Part shown: piece by piece, positions 29,228 through 40,600 of the stretch
How positions within the stretch are numbered: position 1 is the first letter of the stretch
Layout: the number at the start of each line of letters is the position of its first letter
Assembly: GCA_008330645.1 (NCBI GenBank)
Contig: VLTN01000005.1
Span: forward strand, 864,442-928,441
DNA from: Cafeteria roenbergensis
Lineage: Eukaryota > Sar > Bigyra > Bicosoecida > Cafeteriaceae
Direction of reading: 5' to 3'
Length of the DNA stretch: 64,000 nucleotides
Program-made: the position numbers and the translations under genes
Notes under the pieces: model-generated
What the model was told of the DNA's origin: nothing
The model's input: only the letters and a program-made list of their open reading frames with translations
The model's database searches: none

Positions 29228-30475
29228 ATGGACGATTCCAACGCCAAAGCGCGGCGGGTCGATGGGTGCGGCTTTGAGGCCCGCTTGTCGGCTGCCAAGC
29301 TCGCGGTGTTGGCGCTCTTTGCCGCCCTGATGTTGCTCGTGCCCCCCGGCCGCGTTCTTGACTTCATCACGGAGGCAGAGGTCGAGGCAGGGTCGCTGAA
29401 AGAAGGCGCCCACTCGGCGTTGTTCAAACAGGGGGGCGGGCAGCGAACTGCGCCGTCGACTGTCGGCGGCACAATGCCCACCGAGGCCGAGGCAATCGAC
29501 GCCCGAAGCCAGGGGCTGGCAGGGCCCCTCACCGCCCCAGGGGCCGGGCTCGCCGATCGGCCGCTCTCCAAGCTCGGGGCGGCTGTGGAGGCATCGGGAC
29601 GTGATCAGTCCATTCTGTTTAACAACGACCACGAGCTGTGCGGCGACGAGGTGGTGCCAGCCCACGAGGCTGCCCGCAAGACGTTGGCACTCATCGCCAT
29701 CACGTACAAGTCGCCGCGGTCGCTGGCTGCGTCGCTGGAGACGTGGCAGTCGGGGGGGCTGCTGGACTTGGCCGACGAGCTGGTGCTCTTCGTTAACGCC
29801 CCCAGCAAGCGGGACATTGACCTGGGCGAGCAATACGGCTTCCGCGTCATGACCACCACGGAGCACAACGGCAACGTGATGGCAGGGCCAGCGCTTGCAT
29901 ACGCCGTCGGAAACATCACTTCGGACTACGTGCTGTTCATGGAGAAGGACTTCCACCTCACGCAGGACAGGCAGACGGCGCTCAGGGAGATGTGGGCAGG
30001 CGTGTGGCACCTTGCGCGAGGAGTGGAGGTGTACCGCCTGCGGGGCAAGACAGACCACCCAGCCGAGGGTATGCCGGATTGCTGCCACCCGGGCGCCGAC
30101 GGCAAGCCGCAGTGCCCGTTCAACACGAACTGGAAGAGTGCTGGGTCCTTCGCCGAGCATATGAACTGGCTGTTCATCTACTGCGACCCCGACATTCTGC
30201 AAAACGCAAACGGTCGCGTGGCCGAGTGCGCCAAGGAGCCCCGCTCCCTGTGCTTCACCAGCGCAGAGAGCAACTGGAGCAACAACCCCGTGCTGTTCGG
30301 CCGGGAGTGGTTCAACCGCCGTCTGAGGCACACGGCGCTGTTCGGCGAGAATGCATTCGAAGACAACCGGATGCTCGAGTTCCAGGTCATGCTCGACTGG
30401 CTCACCTGGCGCCCACCTGCTCGCATCTGCGCGTCGTACTGGGGCATTTTCACGCACATTGAGATCGACCAATGA
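29228..30475 (+). CDS. Type II membrane glycosyltransferase-like protein (GT-A/GT2-like)
   Basis: 415 residues, no intron. The ATG at 29228 (MDDSNAKARR) places a short basic cytosolic tail before one membrane anchor (LAVLALFAALMLLV), then a Ser/Ala-rich stem and a lumenal domain: the plan of Golgi glycosyltransferases. The domain begins TLALIAITYKSPRSLAASL, continues ELVLFVNAPSKRD and GNVMAGPALAYAVGN, and has DYVLFMEKDF where GT-A enzymes carry the acidic nucleotide-sugar/metal motif. The C-terminal part has paired Cys (DCCHP, ECAKEP, LCFTSAE), SNWSNNPVLFGREWF and ends GIFTHIEIDQ, a pattern I associate with GT2-like proteins of algae and protists. Donor and acceptor sugars cannot be told. Follows the RBR gene on the same strand. 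Confidence 0.7.
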   Translation: MDDSNAKARRVDGCGFEARLSAAKLAVLALFAALMLLVPPGRVLDFITEAEVEAGSLKEGAHSALFKQGGGQRTAPSTVGGTMPTEAEAIDARSQGLAGPLTAPGAGLADRPLSKLGAAVEASGRDQSILFNNDHELCGDEVVPAHEAARKTLALIAITYKSPRSLAASLETWQSGGLLDLADELVLFVNAPSKRDIDLGEQYGFRVMTTTEHNGNVMAGPALAYAVGNITSDYVLFMEKDFHLTQDRQTALREMWAGVWHLARGVEVYRLRGKTDHPAEGMPDCCHPGADGKPQCPFNTNWKSAGSFAEHMNWLFIYCDPDILQNANGRVAECAKEPRSLCFTSAESNWSNNPVLFGREWFNRRLRHTALFGENAFEDNRMLEFQVMLDWLTWRPPARICASYWGIFTHIEIDQ

Positions 30476-31628
30476 GACCTTGCCTGCGGCTCGAGGGCGA
30501 GAGGCGCCCGCACGACGGGCTGTGGCCGGGTTTGAGTCACGTGTTGAGTCGCCAAATGACACATGCGTTGTCCGGCACGCTGATGCCAGGAGCAGCCGTT
30601 CGTTCTCGCTTGGCTGGGCCCTTGCGCGGTTCGCGCGAGCCGCCTGGCGGGAATTCCGGGCCCAAGCGCACCGGGGAGCTTGCGACTCGATGGGGTGGCG
30701 GAAACGCGCGAGCAACTCTCACGCGCAAGTCGTGGCAGATTGAGTCGCCACCAAGAGATGTGGCTGCCGGGCCGCAGCACGGTTGGCGCCTTCGCCAGAG
30801 AGCGGGTTGGCCGAGCCTCGGACCCTCGAACGAGGCGTTTCTTTGCTGGATGGGCGCGTGGCACGCGCTTTTTGTTCGGGGCGTTTCCGGGGGCGTTGCG
30901 AGCAGTCGCGGTTGTTTGCGAGCCTGAGGTCTCGAGCTGCGCGCCCCTCCTTGCGAAAGACGCGCCACAGCCGCACGCGTTCCACACCTGTACACAACCA
31001 ACTCCCCATTGGCGGGGGGGGGGGGAAGCATGCACGCACCGCGCGGGGCAACTGCGAGGTCTCTCTCCGGCAGGCGCTCGCCAAGCCCGTCGCGCTCGGC
31101 GTCTGGTGGCGACCGGACGGTAGCGACCGCAGCAGTTCTCGAGCTCCGAAGCATCTGCCGGTGCCGCGGCCGTGGGGCCGGAGGGCCGCCCCCTCGCGTC
31201 AGAGGTGGATCGCCGACGAAAGTTGAGGCCACAGCTCGCTGAGGCTGTGGCCGACCCAAGCGAGCGCCGTTGCGACTCTCTGCCTCCCCCCCCCCCCCCA
31301 GCCGGGGACCGCGCCGGCCTCAATCGCCATGCAAACGCGATGGCACCGCCTGCCGCCGGGCCGCCTCTATTCTTGCGGCCACAGAGCGTTGAGCGGCGCC
31401 GCCGTTGAGGTTCATTCCAATGGGTAGAGGCGAGCAAAAAATTTCGGCAGACAAGCCAGACGACGTCTGCCGCGAAGGCTGCATGGTTGGCACTTAGGAC
31501 GTGCTTAGGAGCGCGAGAGGTGTTGCAGTGCCTACTCGTACTACAGGAATCCGCGAGCCCACCCCTGAGCCGCGGTCCCGACCCAGAGCCCAGTCCAGGA
31601 CCGGGAAGCCAACCTTGCTCTCTGAGAG
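30476..31628. other. 1.15-kb gene-free interval with complementary homopolymers
   Basis: Several open frames exist on both strands but none resembles a family or has sensible composition. It contains a run of 12 G (31014-31025) and, 260 bp on, a run of 13 C (31287-31299), complementary to each other. The last few hundred bases must include the promoter and 5' UTR of the giant surface-protein gene; a less GC-rich stretch lies at 31400-31520. Confidence 0.5.
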
Positions 31629-34600
31629 ATGCGCGCTTCATGGTTCGCCGCTTTGACGGCAGCGCTGCTGCTTTGTCTGGCGCCCGCCGCCGTGACGGTG
31701 AGCCCCGAGCGGCTGCGCTGCGCCCAAGGCATAGAGTTTTGGGCCCCTCGGTGCAGGGAGGAGCGCGCAAGCTCTGGGCAGGGCATGGCTGGCAGGGCGG
31801 GGCGCGAGTTTGCGGGCTGGTCGTTGGCTTGAGATCACTGTGGCTGCGAGTTCGTTTGCCAGTCCCCGCCACCGACAGGCTCTGGGCCCGCGGCGGCTCG
31901 CTGCCACCTGGATCGTTTACTCCCTGACGATTCGCCTTTTGCTTGGCATTGCTCGCCCCCGCGGGCCGGATGCCAAGCAAGGCGCGCCACTCGATCGAGC
32001 CCACTCCGAGTCCGGGCCTTCCTTCTTGCGCTGTTCCTGTGCAGAGCAACAACCCCGGCGAGCAGCAGATCCAGCAGCAGCCAGCCAAAGACATGCGCGT
32101 TGAGCGCCTTGCTGCCCGTGGGCGCATGCTCGAAGCGAACGCAACCGCAACCGCCTCACCCAGCCCAAGCACCGCCGCCAGCGTGGAGCCAAGCGCCGAT
32201 GCTAGCCCGGACGCCAGCCCGGCTGCCAGTGTGGCCGCCAGCCCGGACGCCAGCCCGGACGCCAGCCCGGACGCCAGCCCGGACGCCAGCCCGGCTGCCA
32301 GTGTGGCCGCCAGCCCGGACGCCAGCCCGGACGCCAGCCCGGACGCCAGCCCCGACGCCAGCCCCGACGCCAGCCCGGACGCCAGCCCGGCTGCCAGTGT
32401 GGCCGCCAGCCCCGATGCTAGCCCGGACGCCAGCCCCGACGCCAGCCCGGACGCCAGCCCGGACGCCAGCCCGGCTGCCAGTGTGGACGCCAGCCCGGAC
32501 GCCAGCCCGGACGCCAGCCCGGCTGCCAGTGTGGCCGCCAGCCCGGACGCCAGCCCGGACGCCAGCCCGGACGCCAGCCCCGACGCCAGCCCCGACGCCA
32601 GCCCGGACGCCAGCCCGGCTGCCAGTGTGGCCGCCAGCCCCGATGCTAGCCCGGACGCCAGCCCCGACGCCAGCCCGGACGCCAGCCCGGACGCCAGCCC
32701 GGCTGCCAGTGTGGACGCCAGCCCGGACGCCAGCCCGGACGCCAGCCCGGCTGCCAGTGTGGCCGCCAGCCCGGACGCCAGCCCCGACGCCAGCCCCGAC
32801 GCCAGCCCGGACGCCAGCCCGGCTGCCAGTGTGGCCGCCAGCCCCGATGCTAGCCCGGACGCCAGCCCCGACGCCAGCCCGGACGCCAGCCCGGACGCCA
32901 GCCCGGCTGCCAGTGTGGACGCCAGCCCGGACGCCAGCCCGGACGCCAGCCCGGCTGCCAGTGTGGCCGCCAGCCCGGACGCCAGCCCGGACGCCAGCCC
33001 GGACGCCAGCCCGGACGCCAGCCCGGACGCCAGCCCGGACGCCAGCCCGGACGCCAGCCCGGCTGCCAGTGTCGCCGCCAGCCCGGACGCCAGCCCGGCT
33101 GCCAGTGTGGCCGCCAGCCCGGACGCCAGCCCGGACGCCAGCCCGGACGCCAGCCCGGACGCCAGCCCGGACGCCAGCCCGGACGCCAGCCCGGACGCCA
33201 GCCCGGACGCCAGCCCGGACGCCAGCCCGGACGCCAGCCCGGACGCCAGCCCGGACGCCAGCCCGGACGCCAGCCCGGACGCCAGCCCGGACGCCAGCCC
33301 GGACGCCAGCCCGGACGCCAGCCCGGGACGCCAGCCCGGACGCCAGCCCGGACGCCAGCCCGGCTGCAAGTGTGGCCGCCAGCCCGGACGCCAGCCCGGC
33401 TGCCAGTGTGGCCGCCAGCCCGGACGCCAGCCCGGACGCCAGCCCGGACGCCAGCCCGGACGCCAGCCCGGACGCCAGCCCGGACGCCAGCCCGGACGCC
33501 AGCCCGGCTGCCAGTGTCGCCGCCAGCCCGGACGCCAGCCCGGACGCCAGCCCGGACGCCAGCCCCGATGCTAGCCCGGACGCCAGCCCGGCTGCCAGTG
33601 TGGCCGCCGGCCCGGACGCCAGCCCGGACGCCAGCCCGGACGCCAGCCCGGGCGCCAGCCCGGACGCCAGCCCGGACGCCAGCCCGGCTGCCAGTGTGGC
33701 CGCCAGCCCCGATGCTAGCCCGGACGCCAGCCCGGCTGCCAGTGTGGCCGCCAGCCCGGACGCCAGCCCGGCTGCCAGTGTGGCCGCCAGCCCCGACGCC
33801 AGCCCGGACGCCAGCCCGGCTGCCAGTGTGGCCGCCAGCCCGGACGCCAGCCCGGGTGCCAGTGTGGCCGCCAGCCCGGACGCCAGCCCGGACGCCAGCC
33901 CCGAGGCTAGCCCGGACGCCAGCCCGGCTGCCAGTGTGGCCGCCAGCCCGGACGCCAGCCCGGACGCCAGCCCGGACGCCAGCCCCGACGCCAGCCCGGA
34001 CGCCAGCCCGGCTGCCAGTGTGGCCGCCAGCCCGGACGCCAGCCCGGGTGCCAGTGTGGCCGCCAGCCCGGACGCCAGCCCCGACGCCAGCCCCGACGCC
34101 AGCCCGGACGCCAGCCCGGCTGCCAGTGTGGCCGCCAGCCCGGACGCCAGCCCCGACGCCAGCCCCGACGCCAGCCCGGACGCCAGCCCGGCTGCCAGTG
34201 TGGCCGCCAGCCCCGATGCTAGCCCGGACGCCAGCCCCGACGCCAGCCCGGACGCCAGCCCGGACGCCAGCCCGGCTGCCAGTGTGGCCGCCAGCCCCGA
34301 CGCCAGCCCGGACGCCAGCCCGGCTGCCAGTGTGGCCGCCAGCCCCGACGCCAGCCCGGACGCCAGCCCGGCTGCCAGTGTGGCCGCCAGCCCCGACGCC
34401 AGCCCGGACGCCAGCCCGGCTGCCAGTGTGGCCGCCAGCCCGGACGCCAGCCCGGACGCCAGCCCGGCTGCCAGTGTGGCCGCCAGCCCCGATGCTAGCC
34501 CGGACGCCAGCCCGGCTGCCAGTGTGGCCGCCAGCCCCGACGCCAGCCCGGACGCCAGCCCGGCTGCCAGTGTGGCCGCCAGCCCCGATGCTAGCCCGGA

Positions 34601-37600
34601 CGCCAGCCCGGCTGCCAGTGTGGCCGCCAGCCCCGATGCTAGCCCGGACGCCAGCCCCGACGCCAGCCCGGCTGCCAGTGTGGCCGCCAGCCCGGACGCC
34701 AGCCCCGACGCCAGCCCCGACGCCAGCCCGGACGCCAGCCCGGCTGCCAGTGTGGCCGCCAGCCCCGATGCTAGCCCGGACGCCAGCCCCGACGCCAGCC
34801 CGGCTGCCAGTGTGGCCGCCAGCCCGGACGCCAGCCCGGACGCCAGCCCGGCTGCCAGTGTGGCCGCCAGCCCCGATGCTAGCCCGGACGCCAGCCCCGA
34901 CGCCAGCCCGGCTGCCAGTGTGGCCGCCAGCCCCGATGCTAGCCCGGACGCCAGCCCCGACGCCAGCCCGGCTGCCAGTGTGGCCGCCAGCCCGGACGCC
35001 AGCCCGGACGCCAGCCCGGCTGCCAGTGTGGCCGCCAGCCCCGATGCTAGCCCGGACGCCAGCCCGGCTGCCAGTGTGGCCGCCAGCACGGCCGCCAGCC
35101 CCGCCGCCAGCCCGTCGTCGACCGCCGCCGCCAGCGTGGCCGCCAGCACGGCCGCCAGCCCCGCTGCCAGCGTGGCCGCCAGCCCGTCGTCGACCGCCGC
35201 TGCGAGCGTGGCCGCCAGCGCCGCTGCGAGCGTGGCCGCCAGCACGGCCGCCAGCCCCGCAGCCAGCGTGGCCGCCAGCCCGTCGTCGACCGCCGCTGCG
35301 AGCGTGGCCGCCAGCACGGCCGCCAGCCCCGCCGCCAGCGTGGCCGCCAGCCCGTCGTCGACCGCCGCCGCCAGCGTGGCCGCCAGCACGGCCGCCAGCC
35401 CCGCCGCCAGTGTGGCCGCCAGCCCGTCGTCGACCGCCGCTGCCAGTGTGGCCGCCAGCGCCGCCGCCAGCGTGGCCGCCAGCACGGCCGCCAGCCCCGC
35501 CGCCAGCGTGGCCGCCAGCCCGTCGTCGACCGCCGCTGCGAGCGTGGCCGCCAGCACGGCCGCCAGCCCCGCCGCCAGCGTGGCCGCCAGCCCGTCGTCG
35601 ACCGCCGCTGCCAGTGTGGCTGCCAGCGCCGCCGCCAGTGTGGCTGCCAGCACGGCCGCCAGCCCCGCCGCCAGTGTGGCTGCCAGCACGGCCGCCAGCC
35701 CGTCGTCGACCGCCGCTGCCAGTGTGGCCGCCAGCGCCGCCGCCAGCGTGGCCGCCAGCACGGCCGCCAGCCCCGCCGCCAGCGTGGCCGCCAGCCCGTC
35801 GTCGACTGCCGCTGCCAGTGTGGCCGCCAGCGCCGCCGCCAGCGTGGCCGCCAGCACGGCTGCCAGCCCCGCCGCCAGCGTGGCCGCCAGCCCGTCGTCG
35901 ACCGCCGCTGCCAGTGTGGCTGCCAGCGCCGCCGCCAGTGTGGCTGCCAGCACGGCCGCCAGCCCCGCCGCCAGTGTGGCTGCCAGCACGGCCGCCAGCC
36001 CGTCGTCGACCGCCGCTGCGAGCGTGGCCGCCAGCACGGCCGCCAGCCCCGCCGCCAGCGTGGCCGCCAGCCCGTCGTCGACCGCCGCTGCCAGTGTGGC
36101 TGCCAGCGCCGCCGCCAGTGTGGCTGCCAGCACGGCCGCCAGCCCCGCCGCCAGCGTGGCCGCCAGCACGGCTGCCAGCCCCGCCGCCAGCGTGGCCGCC
36201 AGCCCGTCGTCGACCGCCGCTGCCAGTGTGGCTGCCAGCGCCGCCGCCAGTGTGGCTGCCAGCACGGCCGCCAGCCCGTCGTCGACCGCCGCTGCCAGTG
36301 TGGCCGCCAGCGCCGCCGCCAGCGTGGCCGCCAGCACGGCCGCCAGCCCCGCCGCCAGCGTGGCCGCCAGCCCGTCGTCGACCGCCGCTGCGAGCGTGGC
36401 CGCCAGCACGGCCGCCAGCCCCGCCGCCAGTGTGGCCGCCAGCCCGTCGTCGACTGCCGCTGCCAGTGTGGCCGCCAGCGCCGCCGCCAGTGTGGCCGCC
36501 AGCCCGTCGTCGACCGCCGCTGCCAGTGTGGCCGCCAGCACGGCCGCCAGCCCCGCCGCCAGTGTGGCCGCCAGCCCGTCGTCGACCGCCGCTGCCAGTG
36601 TGGCCGCCAGCACGGCCGCCAGCCCCGCCGCCAGTGTGGTCGCCAGCCCGTCGTCGACCGCCGCTGCGAGCGTGGCCGCCAGCGCCGCCGCCAGCGTGGC
36701 CGCCAGCACGGCCGCCAGCCCCGCCGCCAGCGTGGCCGCCAGCCCGTCGTCGACCGCCGCCGCCAGCGTGGCCGCCAGCGTGGCCGCCAGCCCGTCGTCG
36801 ACCGCCGCCGCCAGCGTGGCCGCCAGCACGGCCGCCAGCCCCGCCGCCAGTGTGGCCGCCAGCCCGTCGTCGACCGCCGCTGCCAGTGTGGCCGCCAGCG
36901 CCGCCGCCAGTGTGGCCGCCAGCACGGCCGCCAGCCCCGCCGCCAGTGTGGCCGCCAGCCCGTCGTCGACCGCCGCTGCCAGTGTGGCCGCCAGCGCCGC
37001 CGCCAGCGTGGCCGCCAGCACGGCCGCCAGCCCCGCCGCCAGCGTGGCCGCCAGCCCGTCGTCGACCGCCGCTGCGAGTGTGGCCGCCAGCGCTGCCGCC
37101 AGCGTGGCCGCCAGCACGGCCGCCAGCCCCGCCGCCAGCGTGGCCGCCAGCCCGTCGTCGACCGCCGCTGCGAGCGTGGCTGCCAGCGCCGCTGCGAGCG
37201 TGGCCGCCAGCACGGCCGCCAGCCCCGCCGCCAGCGTGGCCGCCAGCCCGTCGTCAACCGCCGCTGCGAGCGTGGCTGCCAGCGCCGCTGCGAGCGTGGC
37301 CGCCAGCACGGCCGCCAGCCCCGCCGCCAGCGTGGCCGCCAGCCCGTCGTCGACCGCCGCTGCGAGCGTGGCCGCCAGCGCTGCCGCCAGCGTGGCTGCC
37401 AGTACGGCCGCCAGCCCCGCCGCCAGCGTGGCCGCCAGCCCGTCGTCGAGCGCCGCTCCGTCCGCGTCTTCCAGCAGCAGTGCCGCGGCAACGCCCACAT
37501 CTTCGGCCTCTCCTTCCGGCACGGCCACACCTGCGGCGTCCTCGACTGCCACCGCTGCGGCCACCCCGTCGATGACTGCCACCCCGTCAACGACCTCATC

Positions 37601-40600
37601 GGCCGCCCCGACGCCGTCGTCGTCGCCGGCACCCCTGCCGTCGCCCGACGTTGCCTTCGTTGTTCTGCCCTTCTCGTACAAGTTCCCCACGCCGGCGGAC
37701 AGCATCAACTACGCACCCACTGACGTCGTGACTGCTCCCACCACGGGCTTCAACGTCGGCTCGCTCTCTGCCGCTGGCAGCGTTGTCGTTGAAGGCAGCG
37801 ATCTCCGCCTTCTCGCCCGCGAGGGCACGCTCCCCAACATCGCCGACCTTCAGGCCAACAACGATGGCACGTCCATCGCCGAGTTCTCGGCCTCGTCCCG
37901 CGTCAACCGCGGCAGCGCTCCTCTGGCGGCGTGCCTCCGCATCCTCCCCACGTCCTTCGACGGCGCCTCTGTCGTGTTCTTCAACGTCTCCCTCTCGGCA
38001 GCGGCCCACCAGCGTGGCCTCCGTGTGATGTCGTCCTGGGAGCAGGTCGGCACGGTGTTCAACCAGCCGACCCGCGGCCCCGCCGGCAACGACCGCGCGG
38101 CGCTTCAGCAGGCCACTCAGAACGCTGGCCCGTGGCAGGTGGTGCCCGTGGCCAACCCCGTGACCGCAAGCCAGTTTAACTTTGCCGCGGTGAACGGTCT
38201 CGTTTGTGTGGCCGCGGTTGACGACGACGTCGACTCCCGCGCCATCCTGAAGGATTCCACTGGGATGCCCATGGGCCCGCAGTCGTCGGCCGCGCTCATG
38301 GACGCCCTGACCATCGCCGCTGCGCCCTGCTCGGCAGGAAGCTTCAACAGCGCCCCTTGCGACTCCCGCTTCGACGCGCTGGCTGCCAGCGGCTTCAAGC
38401 GCTCGGTGCAGGTGGTCGTGGAGGAGGACGACGTCGCTGGCGTCGCCACCTTCGTGTACAACTCGAGCGTCGCCCCCGCCGCCTTCCTGGCCGCGCCCGC
38501 TCCCGCCCCCACTCTTCACGAGGATGCAAGTGGCACCACCACCATCGCTGTGGGCGTGAAGCTGCTCTCCCGCCCCATGCAGCCCGTCACCGTGGCCGTG
38601 ACGTCTGCCATCCGCACGTGCCGCCTCGTGGACGGCAGCCCGACCGCGTCCCTCAGGCTTTGTGGCGAGGACAACGACTGCGACGGCATCTCCGACGGCA
38701 GCGAGAACACCGTCAACGGCGTTTGCTCGTCTGGCTTCGCCGACGTCGTGGCAGTGGAGCCCGCGTCGTTCGTTGTGACCCCTGCCAACTGGAGCATGTC
38801 CGTCACCGAGGCTACGCAGTCGGTGGACCAGCGCCCCGCCTCGCCGTCCGACTTCCTCTATGCGCCCGACGCGATCTTCTTCGTCACGGTGCGCACGGAT
38901 AGCATCGACAACGCCGGGCCCTTCGCCTCCCCTGCGGGCACCATCCGCACCGCCCTGGGCGCCGCCGTGCTCGAGGCCGCGGACATGCACTACAGCCCGC
39001 CCGTGCTGGCCAGCGGCCCCGCCCAGCAGCAGCGCGGCGCGCTCGCCGCTGGCAGCGCCATCGCTACCGCGTGGCCGACCGGCTTCGTGGCCGACGCTGT
39101 GGCCGTCACCGTTGTCGACGACGACACCACTACCGTGGTCGTGTCCTCCACCAGCGCCTCCTCCGTGGCCGAGGGCGAGGCTGTGACCTACACCGTGGTG
39201 CTCACCTCGCAGCCCCGCGGCGCCGTGGTCGTCGCCGTGGACCACACCACGGTCCTGGCCGGGACCGTCGACGTGTCTGCCTCCGACTCCGTGCGCGTCA
39301 TCGTCCAGCCCGAGCAGCTCACCTTCCAGCCCAGCGACTGGTCCACTCCCCAGACGGTCACTGCCCGCATGGTCAGCAACTTCGTGGACGAAGGCGCGGC
39401 CTCTCTGAGCATCAAGGTGGCCCACGCCGTGGAGTCCAGCACGATGGACCGCTTCTACTCCCTCCTCCAGACGGGCGACTCTGGCGCCCCGGCGGACGCC
39501 GCCTTTGCCGTGGCGAACGACGACGTTGCCGGCCTCGTGCTGTCCATCGGAGGCGTTGCCTCCGGCCACGACGTGACCTACGGCCAGGCCGTGCCCGTCA
39601 TCCTGACCATCTCCTCTCAGCCTCTGTCTCAGTCCCTCTCCGTGGAGGTGGCCGCGCACACTGCCAGCGACGACGTGGAGGGCCTCGGCCCCGCCCGCCT
39701 GCTCTTCACCGGCGCCGAGTCCGAGCTCCAGGCCGCGTTTGGCTCCGAGGGCGTCGCCGAGCTCTCCAGCCTGCGCGAGGGCCTCGACTCGGTGGCCACC
39801 GCCGTGATCGAGCGTGACGAGTGGACTCAGTCCGTCGTCGTGGGCTTCGTTGCCCCGGCCCAGGCTGCGGATGGCCTCCGTCTGACCGCCACTGTGTCCG
39901 CGCTCACCGGCGTCGACGCCCAGTACGACGGCATCGTGCGCACCATGAACGTGAGCCTCTCCCAGTCGGTCGTGTCCGGCGCGGCCACCGGCGCGCTGCT
40001 CTACACCGCCTCCGGCATCGTGCCGTCGGTGGAGGAGACGACTGGCAGCGCCTCCACGCCGGTGGCGGAGGTGCTCGTGAACGTGGCGGCCATCCCGTCC
40101 GGGTGCATGTCTGGCGCGCTGGCCACCACCCTGGCGGATACCGAGGTCTCCATCTTCATGGCCGACGGCCACTGCCGCTGCGACGGCGTGGACCGCTTCG
40201 ACCTGCCCTGCAGCACGGGCTCCTCGGGCTCCGGGCACAGCATGGTGTTCGGCTCCTGCGGCGGGTGCTCGTCCACTGCCAGCGCTGCCAAGGAGCAGTG
40301 CGTGGCCGGCAAGCAGCTCAAGCTGGAGGAGGGCGGCCTGGTGTCCAGCAGCGCGGCCTTGTCCGGCAACTCGGCCGGCGCGGCCACCCTTGACCTCACG
40401 GCCGCCGTGTCGGGCGTGGGCACCATCCGCGTGTCTGCCGTCGATGACACCGACGCCGAGGGCAAGATCCACATGGCCGGCCTTTCGCTCATCGTCGTGA
40501 CGGGCAGCAGCTGCGGCGCACTCGGCCAGGCCTTCACGGCCGGCGCGGTGGGCAGCATTGCCGTCCGCATCGCCGACAACGACCTCGCCGGCCTGCAGAC

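Noticed and set aside
32100-33324. Plus-strand Arg-Thr-Pro-Ala repeat reading in the frame of the downstream Calx-beta domains
   Set aside because: It is the wrong frame of the SPDA array upstream of the extra G; the SPDA frame joins correctly to the signal-peptide exon.
30178-37708. Very long minus-strand open frames of Gly-Leu-Ala-Ser and Ala-Thr-Leu-Ala repeats (over 1000 and 1800 codons)
   Set aside because: They are antisense shadows of the SPDA and Ala/Ser stalk repeats, whose unit lengths are multiples of three; they lack domains and signal peptides.
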